Source of the DNA: Bacillota bacterium
GTDB taxonomy: Bacteria; Bacillota; Clostridia; Christensenellales; SZUA-584
DNA: 64,000 nt
Assembly: GCA_023408075.1 (NCBI GenBank)
Contig: JAEYKW010000033.1
Span: 1-64,000 of the forward strand
Direction of reading: 5' to 3'
Under the pieces are notes generated by a model. That model had not been told where the DNA came from. It did no database searches and was given only the letters and a program-made list of their open reading frames with translations. Both the position numbers and the translations under genes were made by a program. Below, one piece after another: positions 1-8,463 of this stretch (the stretch's first letter is position 1; each line of letters opens with the position of its first letter).

Positions 1-124
1 TTTGCTATCCCCTTCCTTCAGCTCACACATCGCTATGCGCACCTTGGGGTTCACTATGCGGTTGGCTATGAGTACCTCCGCTGCGGACTTTCACCGCTTA
101 AGACTGCTGCCATGCTCGGCACAC
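1..124 (-). mobile_element. Group IIC intron, 5' end (partial)
   Basis: Reading the minus strand from 124 downward, the sequence opens with GTGTGCC, fitting the group II 5' consensus GUGYG. It continues with GCATGG, GCAGTCT, GGTGAAAGTCC and, near the window edge, CTGAAGGAAG followed by GGA and GCAAA. I recognise this order of blocks from domain I of class C bacterial introns such as the Oceanobacillus iheyensis ribozyme. The junction sits directly 3' of a terminator hairpin (131-155), the known target preference of group IIC introns. Only 124 nt are visible; the reverse transcriptase frame and domains V-VI would lie left of position 1. The boundary is set by consensus only. Confidence 0.8.
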
Positions 125-160
125 ATAAAGAAGACCAGCGCCCGTCGCTGGTCTTTTGCA
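125..160 (-). terminator. Rho-independent terminator of the DUF1540 gene and intron target
   Basis: A perfect 10-bp stem (131-140 with 146-155, arms AAGACCAGCG/CGCTGGTCTT, 5-nt loop) lies 15 bases after the DUF1540 stop codon. On the minus strand the stem is followed by CTTTAT and then the intron 5' end, so the U-tract is interrupted by the insertion. Confidence 0.8.
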
Positions 161-169
161 ATCTTCAGC

Positions 170-337
170 TTACTTTTTCGCAAATGTGCCGCAGTCCGTC
201 TCGGATGAGGTGGTCGCATTTTTCGGCAGCACCTCAATGCGATCCGCCGTGCAGTGATCGCCGTTCATATAAAAATAACATGACTCGACCTGACACTTGA
301 TTCCCGGATTCGCTTGTTCCATTTTATGTGATTGCAT
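170..337 (-). CDS. DUF1540 domain protein, 55 aa
   Basis: This is a small cysteine-rich protein. Its core has the DUF1540 spacing: IKCQVESCYFY, then GDHCTA, then a C-terminal ETDCGTF. The four conserved cysteines suggest metal binding or disulphides, as assumed for the family, whose role is not established; members are common in spore-forming Firmicutes. The start is the methionine at 337, which has GGAGG 9 bases upstream. The frame stays open further upstream to 466 but has no ribosome site there and lacks family similarity. It is monocistronic and ends at the hairpin at 131-155. Confidence 0.8.
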   Translation of the reverse strand: MQSHKMEQANPGIKCQVESCYFYMNGDHCTADRIEVLPKNATTSSETDCGTFAKK

Positions 338-580
338 GTTTTTCAATCCTCCTTGTTTTTTTATATTTTGTGCAGTGCAACGTTTTTCATGCGGATTGAT
401 ATTGGCAATCAACAAAGCGCATGTTTGAGCGTATTGTGCTCCGCTGTTGAATGGATTTAACAACACCCTGCATGATAGTAAATGCGGATATTATTCTTAT
501 TTACCCATCATATTGCTTGGGATGTTCGGCATTATCACGAACATTATTGAATATGCGAAGTAAAAAGTATGCGACTTTAA

Positions 581-610
581 TTGACACAAGGCGACACGAG
601 AGGTTAGACT
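581..610 (+). promoter_or_regulatory. Probable promoter of the pur operon; rest of 338-658 empty
   Basis: TTGACA at 581-586 and TAGACT at 605-610 are separated by 18 bases, about 50 bases before the purE start. I see no purine riboswitch fold in the short leader. The remainder of the 320-base gap (338-658) is AT-rich and shows no gene or structured element that I can support. Confidence 0.45.
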
Positions 611-658
611 GTTGATATTGAAAGTTTATAAATGATTTTTTATACAAAGGAGTACAAC

Positions 659-1153
659 ATGAAAGCCGCTGTTGTGATGGGGTCCGTTTCCGATCTGCCG
701 GTGCTCGAAAAAACGATAAAGACGCTCAAGAGCTATGGCATTAAAGTGGAAGCGCGGGTATTAAGCGCGCACAGAACGCCGGATGAAGCGCATGCTTTTG
801 CCGCGGGTGCGGAGAACGAGGGCATCGAGGTCATGATTGCGGCGGCGGGCAAAGCCGCGCATCTTGCGGGCGTGCTGGCTGCGTATACCACCATGCCGGT
901 GATCGGGCTGCCCGTGAAGTCGTCCACGATGGACGGGCTCGATTCGCTGCTGTCCACCGTTCAAATGCCGCCGGGCATACCCGTCGCGACGGTCGCGATC
1001 GACGGTGCGGAAAATGCCGCGCTGCTCGCCATACAGATACTTTCCTTAAAATACCCCGTACTCAAGCAAAAGCTTGCCGCTCACAAGAAGGATATGGCGG
1101 CGAAAGTTATGGAAGCGAATAAAAATCTTCAAAAGGAGATCGAAATATTATGA
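659..1153 (+). CDS. purE: N5-carboxyaminoimidazole ribonucleotide mutase PurE
   Basis: PurE converts N5-CAIR to CAIR in de novo purine synthesis in the cytoplasm. The 164-aa protein is a single class I PurE domain, with the GSVSD phosphate loop at residues 8-12 and the catalytic SAHRTP motif at 36-41. The start at 659 is chosen because AAAGGAG lies 7 bases upstream; the frame is open nine codons earlier without a ribosome site. It is the first gene of the pur operon and overlaps purC by 4 bases (ATGA). A separate purK is not visible in the window. Confidence 0.95.
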   Translation: MKAAVVMGSVSDLPVLEKTIKTLKSYGIKVEARVLSAHRTPDEAHAFAAGAENEGIEVMIAAAGKAAHLAGVLAAYTTMPVIGLPVKSSTMDGLDSLLSTVQMPPGIPVATVAIDGAENAALLAIQILSLKYPVLKQKLAAHKKDMAAKVMEANKNLQKEIEIL

Positions 1154-1857
1154 AGCAAATGGAGCAGATTTACGAAGGCAAGGCCAAAAAGGTATACTTA
1201 ACCGATGAGCAGGATTGCGTGATCGTCTCGTACAAGGATGACGCGACGGCGTTCAACGGCCAAAAACGCGGTACCATCGTGGGCAAGGGCGTGGTCAACA
1301 ACAAGGTGTCCAATCACTTTTTCAAGCTGCTCGAAAGCTATGGGATTCCGACGCATTATGTGGAGCAGCTGTCCGACCGCGAGACGGTTGTGAAAAAAGT
1401 GCAGATCGTGCCCGTTGAGGTCATCGTGAGAAACAAGGCAGCCGGAAGCTTCAGTAAGCGCATGGGCATTGAAGAAGGCACGGAATTGAAGTGCGCCATA
1501 CTCGAATACAGCTACAAGAACGACGACCTCGGCGACCCGTTTATCAACTCGTACTATGTGCGCGCGCTCGGTCTCGCAACGGACGAAGAGATGGACAAGA
1601 TCAAGGAAATATCCTTCAAGGTCAACGATATACTGAGCAGCTATTTAAAGGACTTCGGCGTGGAACTCATCGACTTCAAGCTCGAGTTCGGTCTCTTCCA
1701 CGGCGATATCATACTCGCGGACGAGATTTCGCCGGACACCTGCCGTTTCTGGGATATCGAAACGGGCAAGAAGCTCGATAAAGACCGCTTCCGCAGGGAT
1801 CTCGGCGACGTTGAAGAAGCGTATAAAGAAATTATCAGCCGGCTGATGGGAGAATAG
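1150..1857 (+). CDS. purC: SAICAR synthase PurC
   Basis: PurC ligates aspartate to CAIR using ATP, giving SAICAR. The 235-aa protein has the normal length for bacterial PurC. It begins with the EGKAKKVY nucleotide-binding strand and contains VEVIVRN (around residue 91), LIDFKLEFG and DEISPDTCRFWD, all typical of the ATP-grasp-like SAICAR synthetase fold. Its ATG overlaps the purE stop, and AAAGGAG lies upstream inside purE, so translation is probably coupled. purF follows one base after the stop. Confidence 0.96.
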   Translation: MKQMEQIYEGKAKKVYLTDEQDCVIVSYKDDATAFNGQKRGTIVGKGVVNNKVSNHFFKLLESYGIPTHYVEQLSDRETVVKKVQIVPVEVIVRNKAAGSFSKRMGIEEGTELKCAILEYSYKNDDLGDPFINSYYVRALGLATDEEMDKIKEISFKVNDILSSYLKDFGVELIDFKLEFGLFHGDIILADEISPDTCRFWDIETGKKLDKDRFRRDLGDVEEAYKEIISRLMGE

Positions 1858-1858
1858 C

Positions 1859-3316
1859 ATGCCTCTGCGAATAAAACATCTGCCGCCGTATGAGCGGCTC
1901 AAGCCGGGCGACGATACAATGCATGAGGAATGCGGCGTATTCGGCGTCTATTGCACGGACGGCAGCATTGAACCGACCGAAGCGTCTTATTACGGCCTGC
2001 TGTCATTGCAGCACCGCGGACAGGAAAGTGCGGGCATCGCAGTTTCCAAAGACGACCGGATCGACTATCATAAAGATATGGGCCTCGTTGGCGAGGCGTT
2101 TAAAAACGGGCTTGAGAAGCTCACCGGTGGCGTGGCAGCCATCGGTCATGTGCGCTATTCGACGATGGGCGACAGCCTGCTTGCCAATGCGCAGCCGCTT
2201 GTGATCAGCTCCAAAAAGGGCCAGATTGCGCTGGCGCACAACGGCAACCTGATCAACGCCAAGGAACTCAGAGACGAGATGGAAAACGCGGGTGCGATAT
2301 TCCAGACGTCTATCGACTCGGAAATCATCGCGAGCCTGATTGCCAAGCACGCGGGCGACGGCATCATCGAGGCGGTCACCAAAACCATGGGGCTCTTAAA
2401 AGGCAGCTATGCGCTCGTGATCATGACGCCGGACATGCTGATTGGCGTGCGCGACCCCAAGGGCATACGGCCCATCGCGCTTGGGCGCATTGACGGCGCC
2501 TATGTGTTCGCATCCGAATCGAGCGCGTTCGACGCAATCGGTGCGGAGTTTATACGCGACCTCCGGCCCGGCGAAATCGTTGTGGCGGACAAGCATGGAT
2601 TAAAATCGTATCAGGGGCCGCACGCGCCCGAAACGGCGCTCTGCATATTCGAATATGTGTATTTTGCGCGGCCCGATTCGGATATCGACGGCATCCCGGT
2701 GCACCGCGCACGCGAAAAAGCGGGTGAGATGCTCGCGCTCACGTCGCCGGCCAACGCCGATGTGGTCGCGGCCGTGCCGGACAGCGCGATGCCGGCCGCC
2801 ATGGGCTATGCGAACCAATCGGGAATTCCATACACGATCGCGCTCTCCAAGAACCGGTATGTGGGGCGCACATTCATACAGCCATCGCAGGGCAAGCGCG
2901 AGGTCAGCGTCAATGTGAAATTGAACGCCTTAAAGCGCAACGTGCGCGGCAAAAAGCTCGTGCTCGTGGACGATTCGATCGTGCGCGGCACCACGTCCAA
3001 ACGCATTGTGGAAATGCTGAAATTGGCGGGCGCGAAAGAGGTGCACATGCGCATCAGCTCGCCGCCCATCAAATACCCGTGCTTTTTCGGCATCGATACC
3101 TCCTCGCACGATCAGCTGATCGGCGCGAAGAACTCGGTGGAGGAGATCAGAAAGGTGATCGGTGCGGATTCGCTGCATTACCTGTCGATAGAGGACCTCT
3201 TGAAGACGGTGGAGGGTGCGGCGTGCAATTTTTGCGTGGGCTGCTTTAACGGAAAATATCCGGACGATGTAAAAGGCCTGCTAAAGTGCGGCAAGAAGAA
3301 CTTACTCGATAAATAA
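1859..3316 (+). CDS. purF: Amidophosphoribosyltransferase PurF
   Basis: PurF performs the first committed step of purine synthesis, transferring glutamine ammonia to PRPP. The N-terminal Ntn glutaminase begins at Cys25 (ECGVFGVY), preceded by a 24-residue propeptide-like leader that must be removed to expose the nucleophile; M21 is an alternative start. The PRPP loop reads VLVDDSIVRGTTS. The C-terminal ACNFCVGCFNGKYP supplies cysteines of the [4Fe-4S] cluster found in the Bacillus-type, oxygen-sensitive enzyme. Length 485 aa is normal. The pathway's product inhibition by nucleotides is known for the family, not shown here. Confidence 0.96.
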   Translation: MPLRIKHLPPYERLKPGDDTMHEECGVFGVYCTDGSIEPTEASYYGLLSLQHRGQESAGIAVSKDDRIDYHKDMGLVGEAFKNGLEKLTGGVAAIGHVRYSTMGDSLLANAQPLVISSKKGQIALAHNGNLINAKELRDEMENAGAIFQTSIDSEIIASLIAKHAGDGIIEAVTKTMGLLKGSYALVIMTPDMLIGVRDPKGIRPIALGRIDGAYVFASESSAFDAIGAEFIRDLRPGEIVVADKHGLKSYQGPHAPETALCIFEYVYFARPDSDIDGIPVHRAREKAGEMLALTSPANADVVAAVPDSAMPAAMGYANQSGIPYTIALSKNRYVGRTFIQPSQGKREVSVNVKLNALKRNVRGKKLVLVDDSIVRGTTSKRIVEMLKLAGAKEVHMRISSPPIKYPCFFGIDTSSHDQLIGAKNSVEEIRKVIGADSLHYLSIEDLLKTVEGAACNFCVGCFNGKYPDDVKGLLKCGKKNLLDK

Positions 3317-3326
3317 GGAGTCGTTT

Positions 3327-4340
3327 ATGGGATATACATACAAAGACGCGGGCGTTGACGTGGAGGCGGGCTACAAGGCTGTGAGCCTGATGAAGGAGCA
3401 TGCCGCGTCCACATTCAATTCGCATGTACTGCAGGGGCTTGGGTCCTTCGGCGGCATGTACGACAACGGCAACGGTCAGGTGCTCATCGCGGGCACGGAC
3501 GGCGTGGGCACCAAGCTCAAGGCCGCGTTCGTGATGGACAAGCACGACACGGTGGGCATTGACTGCGTGGCGATGTGCGTGAACGACGTTGTCTGCCACG
3601 GCGCGAGCCCTATGTTTTTCCTCGATTATATCGCGACGGGCAAGCTTGAACCCAATGTCGCGGCGGAGGTCGTGAAGGGTGTGGCGGCGGGCTGCCGCGA
3701 GGCGGGTTGCGCGCTGATCGGCGGCGAGACGGCGGAAATGCCTGGCTTCTACGGTGAGGGCGAATACGATATGGCAGGCTTTTGCGTGGGCAGCGTGAAT
3801 AAAGAGAAGCTCATCAACGGCAGCCGCATTGAAGCGGGCGACGTGCTGATCGGCCTTGGTTCGACGGGCATACACAGCAACGGCTTTTCGCTCGTGCGCA
3901 AGCTGTTCAGCATGGACAAAAAGGTGCTTTCCACCTATGTGGATTCACTCGGCAAAACGCTCGGTGAAGAGCTCTTAACGCCCACGCGCATTTACGTGAA
4001 AACACTGCTGTCGCTGATGGCGCAGTTTGATATCAAGGGTGCGGCGCATATCACGGGCGGCGGTTTCATAGAAAACATACCGCGCATTTTCCCGAGCGGG
4101 CTCGGTGCGGATATCAAGTTCGGTTCTTGGGACATGCCGCCGATATTCGAGCTGCTCGTCGGCGAAGCCAAACTCAAGAATTCGGACGCATACAACACGT
4201 TCAATATGGGCATCGGCATGGTGCTGGCTGTGAACCCCGGTATCGCGAGCAGCGTGATATTCGCAGCGCGCGAAATGGGCGATAAATCGTTCGTGATCGG
4301 CACTGTGACGGAAGGCGAGGGCATACGGCTGTGCGGATAG
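3327..4340 (+). CDS. purM: Phosphoribosylformylglycinamidine cyclo-ligase PurM
   Basis: PurM closes FGAM to aminoimidazole ribonucleotide with ATP. The 337-aa protein starts MGYTYKDAGVDVEAGY, the characteristic PurM N-terminus, and contains TDGVGTKLK, GGETAEMPG and GLGSTGIHSNGFSL, the ATP- and substrate-binding elements of the PurM/SelD fold. AAGGAG lies 7 bases before the ATG. It sits 10 bases after purF and its last 10 bases overlap purN. Confidence 0.96.
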   Translation: MGYTYKDAGVDVEAGYKAVSLMKEHAASTFNSHVLQGLGSFGGMYDNGNGQVLIAGTDGVGTKLKAAFVMDKHDTVGIDCVAMCVNDVVCHGASPMFFLDYIATGKLEPNVAAEVVKGVAAGCREAGCALIGGETAEMPGFYGEGEYDMAGFCVGSVNKEKLINGSRIEAGDVLIGLGSTGIHSNGFSLVRKLFSMDKKVLSTYVDSLGKTLGEELLTPTRIYVKTLLSLMAQFDIKGAAHITGGGFIENIPRIFPSGLGADIKFGSWDMPPIFELLVGEAKLKNSDAYNTFNMGIGMVLAVNPGIASSVIFAAREMGDKSFVIGTVTEGEGIRLCG

Positions 4341-4948
4341 ACAAGCTCGTTGTGATGGTATCGGGTGGCGGCACAAATTTTCAGTCGATACTCGACGCCT
4401 GTGTGGACGGGCGCATCGATGCGCAGGTTGCGGGCGTGGTGGCAAGCAAGCCGGGCATTTATGCGCTGGAGCGTGCAAAGGCTGCGGGCGTACCGTCTGT
4501 GGTGATTTCAGCGAAAGATTTCGATAACCAACCGGCGCATGACGAAGCCGTGATCAAAGCGGTGGAGGCATTTGGCGGACAGGCGGTGGTGCTTGCAGGG
4601 TACATGTCGATACTCGGCGCGGGGCTTGTGAGCCGCTTCCCGATCATCAACATCCATCCGGCGCTGATTCCGTCATTCTGCGGCAAGGGGTATTACGGTC
4701 GGCGTGTGCATGCCGCCGTGCTCGAATACGGCGCCAAGGTTTCGGGCGCGACAGTGCATTTCGTGGATGAAGGCACCGACACAGGGCCGATTATCATGCA
4801 AAAATGCGTGGACGTGCTGGACGGCGATACGCCGGAGACGCTCGCCGCGCGCGTGTTGGAAGCGGAACACGAGATACTCGTCAAATCCGTTGCGCTGCTC
4901 TGCGCGGGACGGCTCAAGCTCGACGGCAGGCGCGTAAGGATTATATAA
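4331..4948 (+). CDS. purN: Phosphoribosylglycinamide formyltransferase PurN
   Basis: PurN transfers a formyl group from 10-formyl-THF to GAR. The 205-aa protein uses a GTG start inside the end of purM, implying translational coupling. It shows the N-terminal VSGGGTNFQSIL phosphate-binding segment, the catalytic NIHPALIPSF block and the later HFVDEGTDTGPII block containing the family Asp. The length matches the monofunctional bacterial enzyme. It is the last gene before a 680-base repeat-filled gap separating it from purH. Confidence 0.95.
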   Translation: MRIDKLVVMVSGGGTNFQSILDACVDGRIDAQVAGVVASKPGIYALERAKAAGVPSVVISAKDFDNQPAHDEAVIKAVEAFGGQAVVLAGYMSILGAGLVSRFPIINIHPALIPSFCGKGYYGRRVHAAVLEYGAKVSGATVHFVDEGTDTGPIIMQKCVDVLDGDTPETLAARVLEAEHEILVKSVALLCAGRLKLDGRRVRII

Positions 4949-5031
4949 TACAATAAAACAATCCTCCGTCACGCTGCGCGTGCCACCTCCTTTCAACTAC
5001 AAGATGCGAGAAAATACATGATTGTCACGAA
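4949..5031 (+). repeat. Left end of the purN-purH intergenic repeat block
   Basis: The gap 4949-5630 contains no gene. Its left end carries CTCCGTCACGCTGCGCGTGC followed by CACCTCC, a phrase I have seen in intergenic repeats of Clostridia. The next 450 bases are palindromic repeats (separate entries). Only the last 30 bases before purH look like a leader with its ribosome site. Confidence 0.4.
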
Positions 5032-5197
5032 TGTAGGGGCGGTCAGTGACCGCCCGTAGTACAAGGAACGGTCCAGACCGTTCCCTACAGCGTACGAGAA
5101 AATAATAGACTGCCACGAATTGTAGGGGAGGGCCTCCGGCGTCTGCCCCTTAGGGTATGCCCTCCCGTGTAACGAATATCAAAGATGTCTTAAGACA
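5032..5197. repeat. Palindromic intergenic repeat, copy 1
   Basis: The unit contains three consecutive short palindromes: GGGCGGTCAGTGACCGCCC, then GGAACGGTCCAGACCGTTCC, then a GGGAGGGC/GCCCTCCC pair. These are joined by spacers that include AGAAAATAATAGACTGCC. Copy 2 at 5350-5493 repeats the same order nearly base for base; copy 1 has an extra stretch of about 17 bases inside the third palindrome. No coding potential is evident. It resembles REP/MITE-type non-coding repeats. Confidence 0.8.
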
Positions 5198-5267
5198 AGC
5201 GGTAAGTCGCGGAACAGTCACACCCCTTCGGGGCACAGGCAGGGATCATTCCCTATGGGGTTATATG

Positions 5268-5320
5268 TCATTCTGAACGAGCAAAGCGACGTGACTACGT
5301 AGTGGACAAGAATCCCATGG
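5268..5320 (+). repeat. Half copy of the GTCATTCTGA repeat
   Basis: The segment starts GTCATTCTGAACGAGC and ends with AAGAATCCCATGG. It matches, with only a few differences, the reverse complement of 60774-60826 beside clpC, including the shared core GCGACGTGACTACG. It lies between the two copies of the palindromic repeat and contains no gene. Confidence 0.7.
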
Positions 5321-5349
5321 TTTGACCGATTGGCAGCAGATACGAATCG

Positions 5350-5493
5350 TAAGGGCGGTCAGTGACCGCCCATAGTACAAGGAACGGTCCAGACCGTTCC
5401 CTACAGTGTACCAGAAAATAATAGACTGCCACGAATTGTAGGGGAGGGCCTCCGTGCCCTCCCGTTTAACGAATATCAAAGATGTTGTAAGAC
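5350..5493. repeat. Palindromic intergenic repeat, copy 2
   Basis: This is a second copy of the unit at 5032-5197, with the same three palindromes in the same order and the same spacer sequences, ending at GATGTTGTAAGACA (GATGTCTTAAGACA in copy 1). An open frame crosses it into purH, but its composition follows the repeat, not a protein. Confidence 0.8.
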
Positions 5494-5630
5494 AGAGGCA
5501 AGGAGCCGGTTTCCAAAACGGCTCGTGCGGCGATAAATTTGAATACACACGGTCGGCAAATTGTAAGCGATACAATCTCTCAACAGCATCTGTCCGCCCG
5601 TTTAAAAGATTTTTATTTGGAGGTTACCAT

Positions 5631-7163
5631 ATGAAGAGAGCTTTTTTAAGCGTGTTTGACAAAACCGGCGTCGTGGAATTCGCAAAGGGTCTTCAAAGCC
5701 TCGGCTTCGAAATCCTTTCCACAGGCGGTACGCAGCGCTCGCTCGAACAGGCGGGCGTAGCCGTGACCAATGTGTCGGACATTACGGGTTTTCCCGAATG
5801 CCTCGACGGGCGCGTGAAAACGCTTCACCCGAATATCCACGCCGGCATACTCGCGATGCGGGACAACGCTGACCACATGGCGCAGGTGCAAAAGCTCGGC
5901 GTCGAGCTGATCGACATCGTCGCGGTGAATCTGTACCCGTTCAAGGCCACGATACAAAAGGACGGCGTCACGCTGGAGGAAGCGATAGAGAACATCGATA
6001 TTGGCGGGCCGACCATGCTGCGCGCAGCGGCGAAAAATTGGCAGGATGTCGCGTCTATCGTGGACCCGGCGGACTATGAGCGCGTGCTTGCAGAGCTTAA
6101 AAGCGGCGGCGTGACCAAACAGACGAAGTTCGACCTCTGCGTGAAGGTGTTTGAGCATACGGCGGCCTACGATGCGCTGATCTCCGGGTATCTTCGCGAG
6201 CAGAACGGCGGCGGCTATCCCGAGAAGCTCACTCTTACGTATGAGAAGGTGCAGGGCATGCGCTACGGCGAGAACCCGCATCAAAGCGCCGCGTTTTATA
6301 AGGAGCCGATCGGCACCAAAGGTACGCTGGCCGAAGCGGAGCAGCTCTGGGGCAAGGAGCTTTCTTTCAACAATATCAACGATACCAACGGTGCGCTCGA
6401 CTGTCTGCGCGAGTTTGATGGAATCACGGCTGTGGCGGTGAAGCACGCGAACCCGTGCGGCGTGGGCAGTGCCGACAATCTCTTTGACGCGTACATGAAA
6501 GCCTACAGTGCCGATCCGCAGTCTATCTACGGCGGCATATTGGCGGTGAACACCGAGATTGACAAAAAGAGCGCCGAAGAAATGGCAAAAACGTTCTTTG
6601 AAATCATCGTGGCACCGGCGTTTTCTGACGACGCGCTTGACGTGCTTAAAACGAAGAAAAACCTGCGCATATTACTATTGCCGGATATTTCGGCAAAGGT
6701 GAAGCCGGGCGCGATGGATATCAAAAAACCGCTCGGCGGTCTGCTTGTTCAGCAGCCCGATACGCTGCTTTATGAGGGTGAGCTCAAAACCGTGACCAAG
6801 CGCGTGCCGACCGAAAAGGAACTCGAAGACTTAAAATTTGCATGGAAGATCGTCAAGCATATCAAATCCAACGGCATCGCGGTCGCGAAGGATTCGCAGA
6901 CGCTGGGCCTCGGGCCAGGGCAGGTGTCGCGCGTGTGGGCGGCGGAAGCCGCGCTGCAGCGCGCGGGCGACGCGGTCAAGGGTGCGGTGCTCTCATCCGA
7001 CGCATACCTCCCGTTTGACGACACAGCACGGCTCGCGGCTCAATACGGTATCAGCGCGATCATTCAGCCGGGCGGCAGCATCCACGACGAGGATTCGATA
7101 AAGGCGTGCGACGAACTCGGCATCGCGATGGTGTTCACCGGTATGCGCCATTTCAAACACTGA
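5631..7163 (+). CDS. purH: Bifunctional AICAR formyltransferase/IMP cyclohydrolase PurH
   Basis: PurH carries out the last two steps to IMP. The 510-aa protein has an N-terminal MGS-type cyclohydrolase domain (about residues 1-190; LSVFDKTG, STGGTQRSL) and a C-terminal formyltransferase domain with MRYGENPHQSA, KHANPCGVG and KHIKSNGIAVAKD, and ends in the usual GMRHFKH. TTGGAGG 6 bases before the ATG at 5631 fixes the start; the open frame to 5454 runs through a repeat and is discarded. purD follows after 11 bases. The repeats upstream may separate its expression from purECFMN. Confidence 0.95.
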   Translation: MKRAFLSVFDKTGVVEFAKGLQSLGFEILSTGGTQRSLEQAGVAVTNVSDITGFPECLDGRVKTLHPNIHAGILAMRDNADHMAQVQKLGVELIDIVAVNLYPFKATIQKDGVTLEEAIENIDIGGPTMLRAAAKNWQDVASIVDPADYERVLAELKSGGVTKQTKFDLCVKVFEHTAAYDALISGYLREQNGGGYPEKLTLTYEKVQGMRYGENPHQSAAFYKEPIGTKGTLAEAEQLWGKELSFNNINDTNGALDCLREFDGITAVAVKHANPCGVGSADNLFDAYMKAYSADPQSIYGGILAVNTEIDKKSAEEMAKTFFEIIVAPAFSDDALDVLKTKKNLRILLLPDISAKVKPGAMDIKKPLGGLLVQQPDTLLYEGELKTVTKRVPTEKELEDLKFAWKIVKHIKSNGIAVAKDSQTLGLGPGQVSRVWAAEAALQRAGDAVKGAVLSSDAYLPFDDTARLAAQYGISAIIQPGGSIHDEDSIKACDELGIAMVFTGMRHFKH

Positions 7164-7174
7164 GGGGCGGCGGC

Positions 7175-8422
7175 ATGAAGATACTCGTGGTGGGCGGCGG
7201 CGGCCGTGAACATGCGATCATTTGGAAACTCAAACAGGGCCGGCAAGACGACATCTATTGCGCGCCGGGCAACGGCGGCATCGCGCAGCTTGCGACGTGC
7301 GTGCCGATTGCGGCAACAGATATCGATGCGCTGACGGATTACGCGAAAAAGCAGCGCTTCGATCTTGTGATTGTCGCGCCGGACGACCCGCTCTATATGG
7401 GTTTGGTGGATAAGCTGCAGGCGGAGGGCATCCGTGCGTTCGGGCCGACAGCAGACGGGGCGCGCATAGAGGGCAGCAAGGTCTACGCCAAATACCTGAT
7501 GCAAAAGTACGGTATACCGACGGCAGCGTGCGAGGTGTTTAATGATTACGGCAAAGCCTCGGCATATGTGAAAAGCTGCGGCATGCCCGCGGTGGTCAAG
7601 GCGGACGGTCTCGCGCTCGGCAAGGGCGTGATCATCTGCGAGACGGTGGCGATGGCGCAGGATGCGCTCAAAGAGATCATGTTGGATAAGGTGTTCGGCG
7701 ACGCGGGCAGCCGCGTGGTGATCGAGGAATTCATGGAAGGCCCCGAGGTTTCGGTGCTCGCTTTCTGCGACGGCAAAACGATACTGCCGATGCAGAGCGC
7801 GCAGGACCATAAGCGCGCCTTCGACGGCGACCAGGGCCCCAACACGGGCGGCATGGGCACGTTTTCTCCGAGTCCTAAATACACGGATGAGATTCGGAAA
7901 GTTGCGGAAGAGACGATCATAGCGCGCACGGTAGAGGCGCTGAATGCCGAGGGCGTCTGCTTCAAGGGCATCATATTCTTCGGGCTCATGCTCACGAAGG
8001 ACGGCCCGAAGCTGCTTGAGTACAACGCACGCTTCGGAGACCCCGAAGCGCAGGTGGTGCTGCCGCGGCTCAAAAACGATCTGCTCGGTATTTTCGATGC
8101 GGTGATCGACGGAACGCTCGATCAAATATCGCTCGAATGGGACGAGCGCACCGCTGTCTGCGTCGTGATGGCGTCGGGCGGTTACCCCGGAAAATACGCC
8201 AAGGGTATACCGATTACGGGGCTGGAAAACGCGAAGAGCGCCGTGGTGTTTCATGCGGGCACAGCAGTGAAGGACGGGGTATACACAACCAACGGCGGGC
8301 GCGTGCTCGGTATCACGGCGCTCGGGGCAGATATCCCCGCTGCGCGCCAAACAGCCTATGGCGAAGTGGAGAAAGTCAGCTTTGAGGGTGCTCAGTACCG
8401 CATGGACATCGGCATCAAATAG
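7175..8422 (+). CDS. purD: Phosphoribosylamine-glycine ligase PurD
   Basis: PurD joins glycine to phosphoribosylamine with ATP. The 415-aa protein begins MKILVVGGGGREHAI, the invariant N-terminal strand, and contains the ATP-grasp elements VVKADGLALGKGV, DHKRAFDGDQGPNTGGMG and EYNARFGDPEAQ. The start at 7175 follows the GAGGGGCGG stretch; an earlier start would overlap purH and lacks similarity. It is the last purine gene here and ends at the hairpin at 8441. Confidence 0.96.
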   Translation: MKILVVGGGGREHAIIWKLKQGRQDDIYCAPGNGGIAQLATCVPIAATDIDALTDYAKKQRFDLVIVAPDDPLYMGLVDKLQAEGIRAFGPTADGARIEGSKVYAKYLMQKYGIPTAACEVFNDYGKASAYVKSCGMPAVVKADGLALGKGVIICETVAMAQDALKEIMLDKVFGDAGSRVVIEEFMEGPEVSVLAFCDGKTILPMQSAQDHKRAFDGDQGPNTGGMGTFSPSPKYTDEIRKVAEETIIARTVEALNAEGVCFKGIIFFGLMLTKDGPKLLEYNARFGDPEAQVVLPRLKNDLLGIFDAVIDGTLDQISLEWDERTAVCVVMASGGYPGKYAKGIPITGLENAKSAVVFHAGTAVKDGVYTTNGGRVLGITALGADIPAARQTAYGEVEKVSFEGAQYRMDIGIK

Positions 8423-8440
8423 AAACAAACAGATTTGATT

Positions 8441-8463
8441 GAGAGGCTGAAAGGCCTCTTTAT
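8441..8463. terminator. Bidirectional terminator between purD and the SIR2 gene
   Basis: A 6-bp stem AGAGGC/GCCTCT with a 6-nt loop is followed by TTTATT on the plus strand. The stem overlaps the stop codon region of the convergent SIR2-TPR gene and is preceded by A-rich sequence, so it may serve both directions. Confidence 0.6.

Noticed and set aside
5454..5630. N-terminal extension of purH by 59 codons
   Set aside because: It is made of intergenic repeat sequence; the ATG at 5631 has TTGGAGG upstream and matches the PurH N-terminus.
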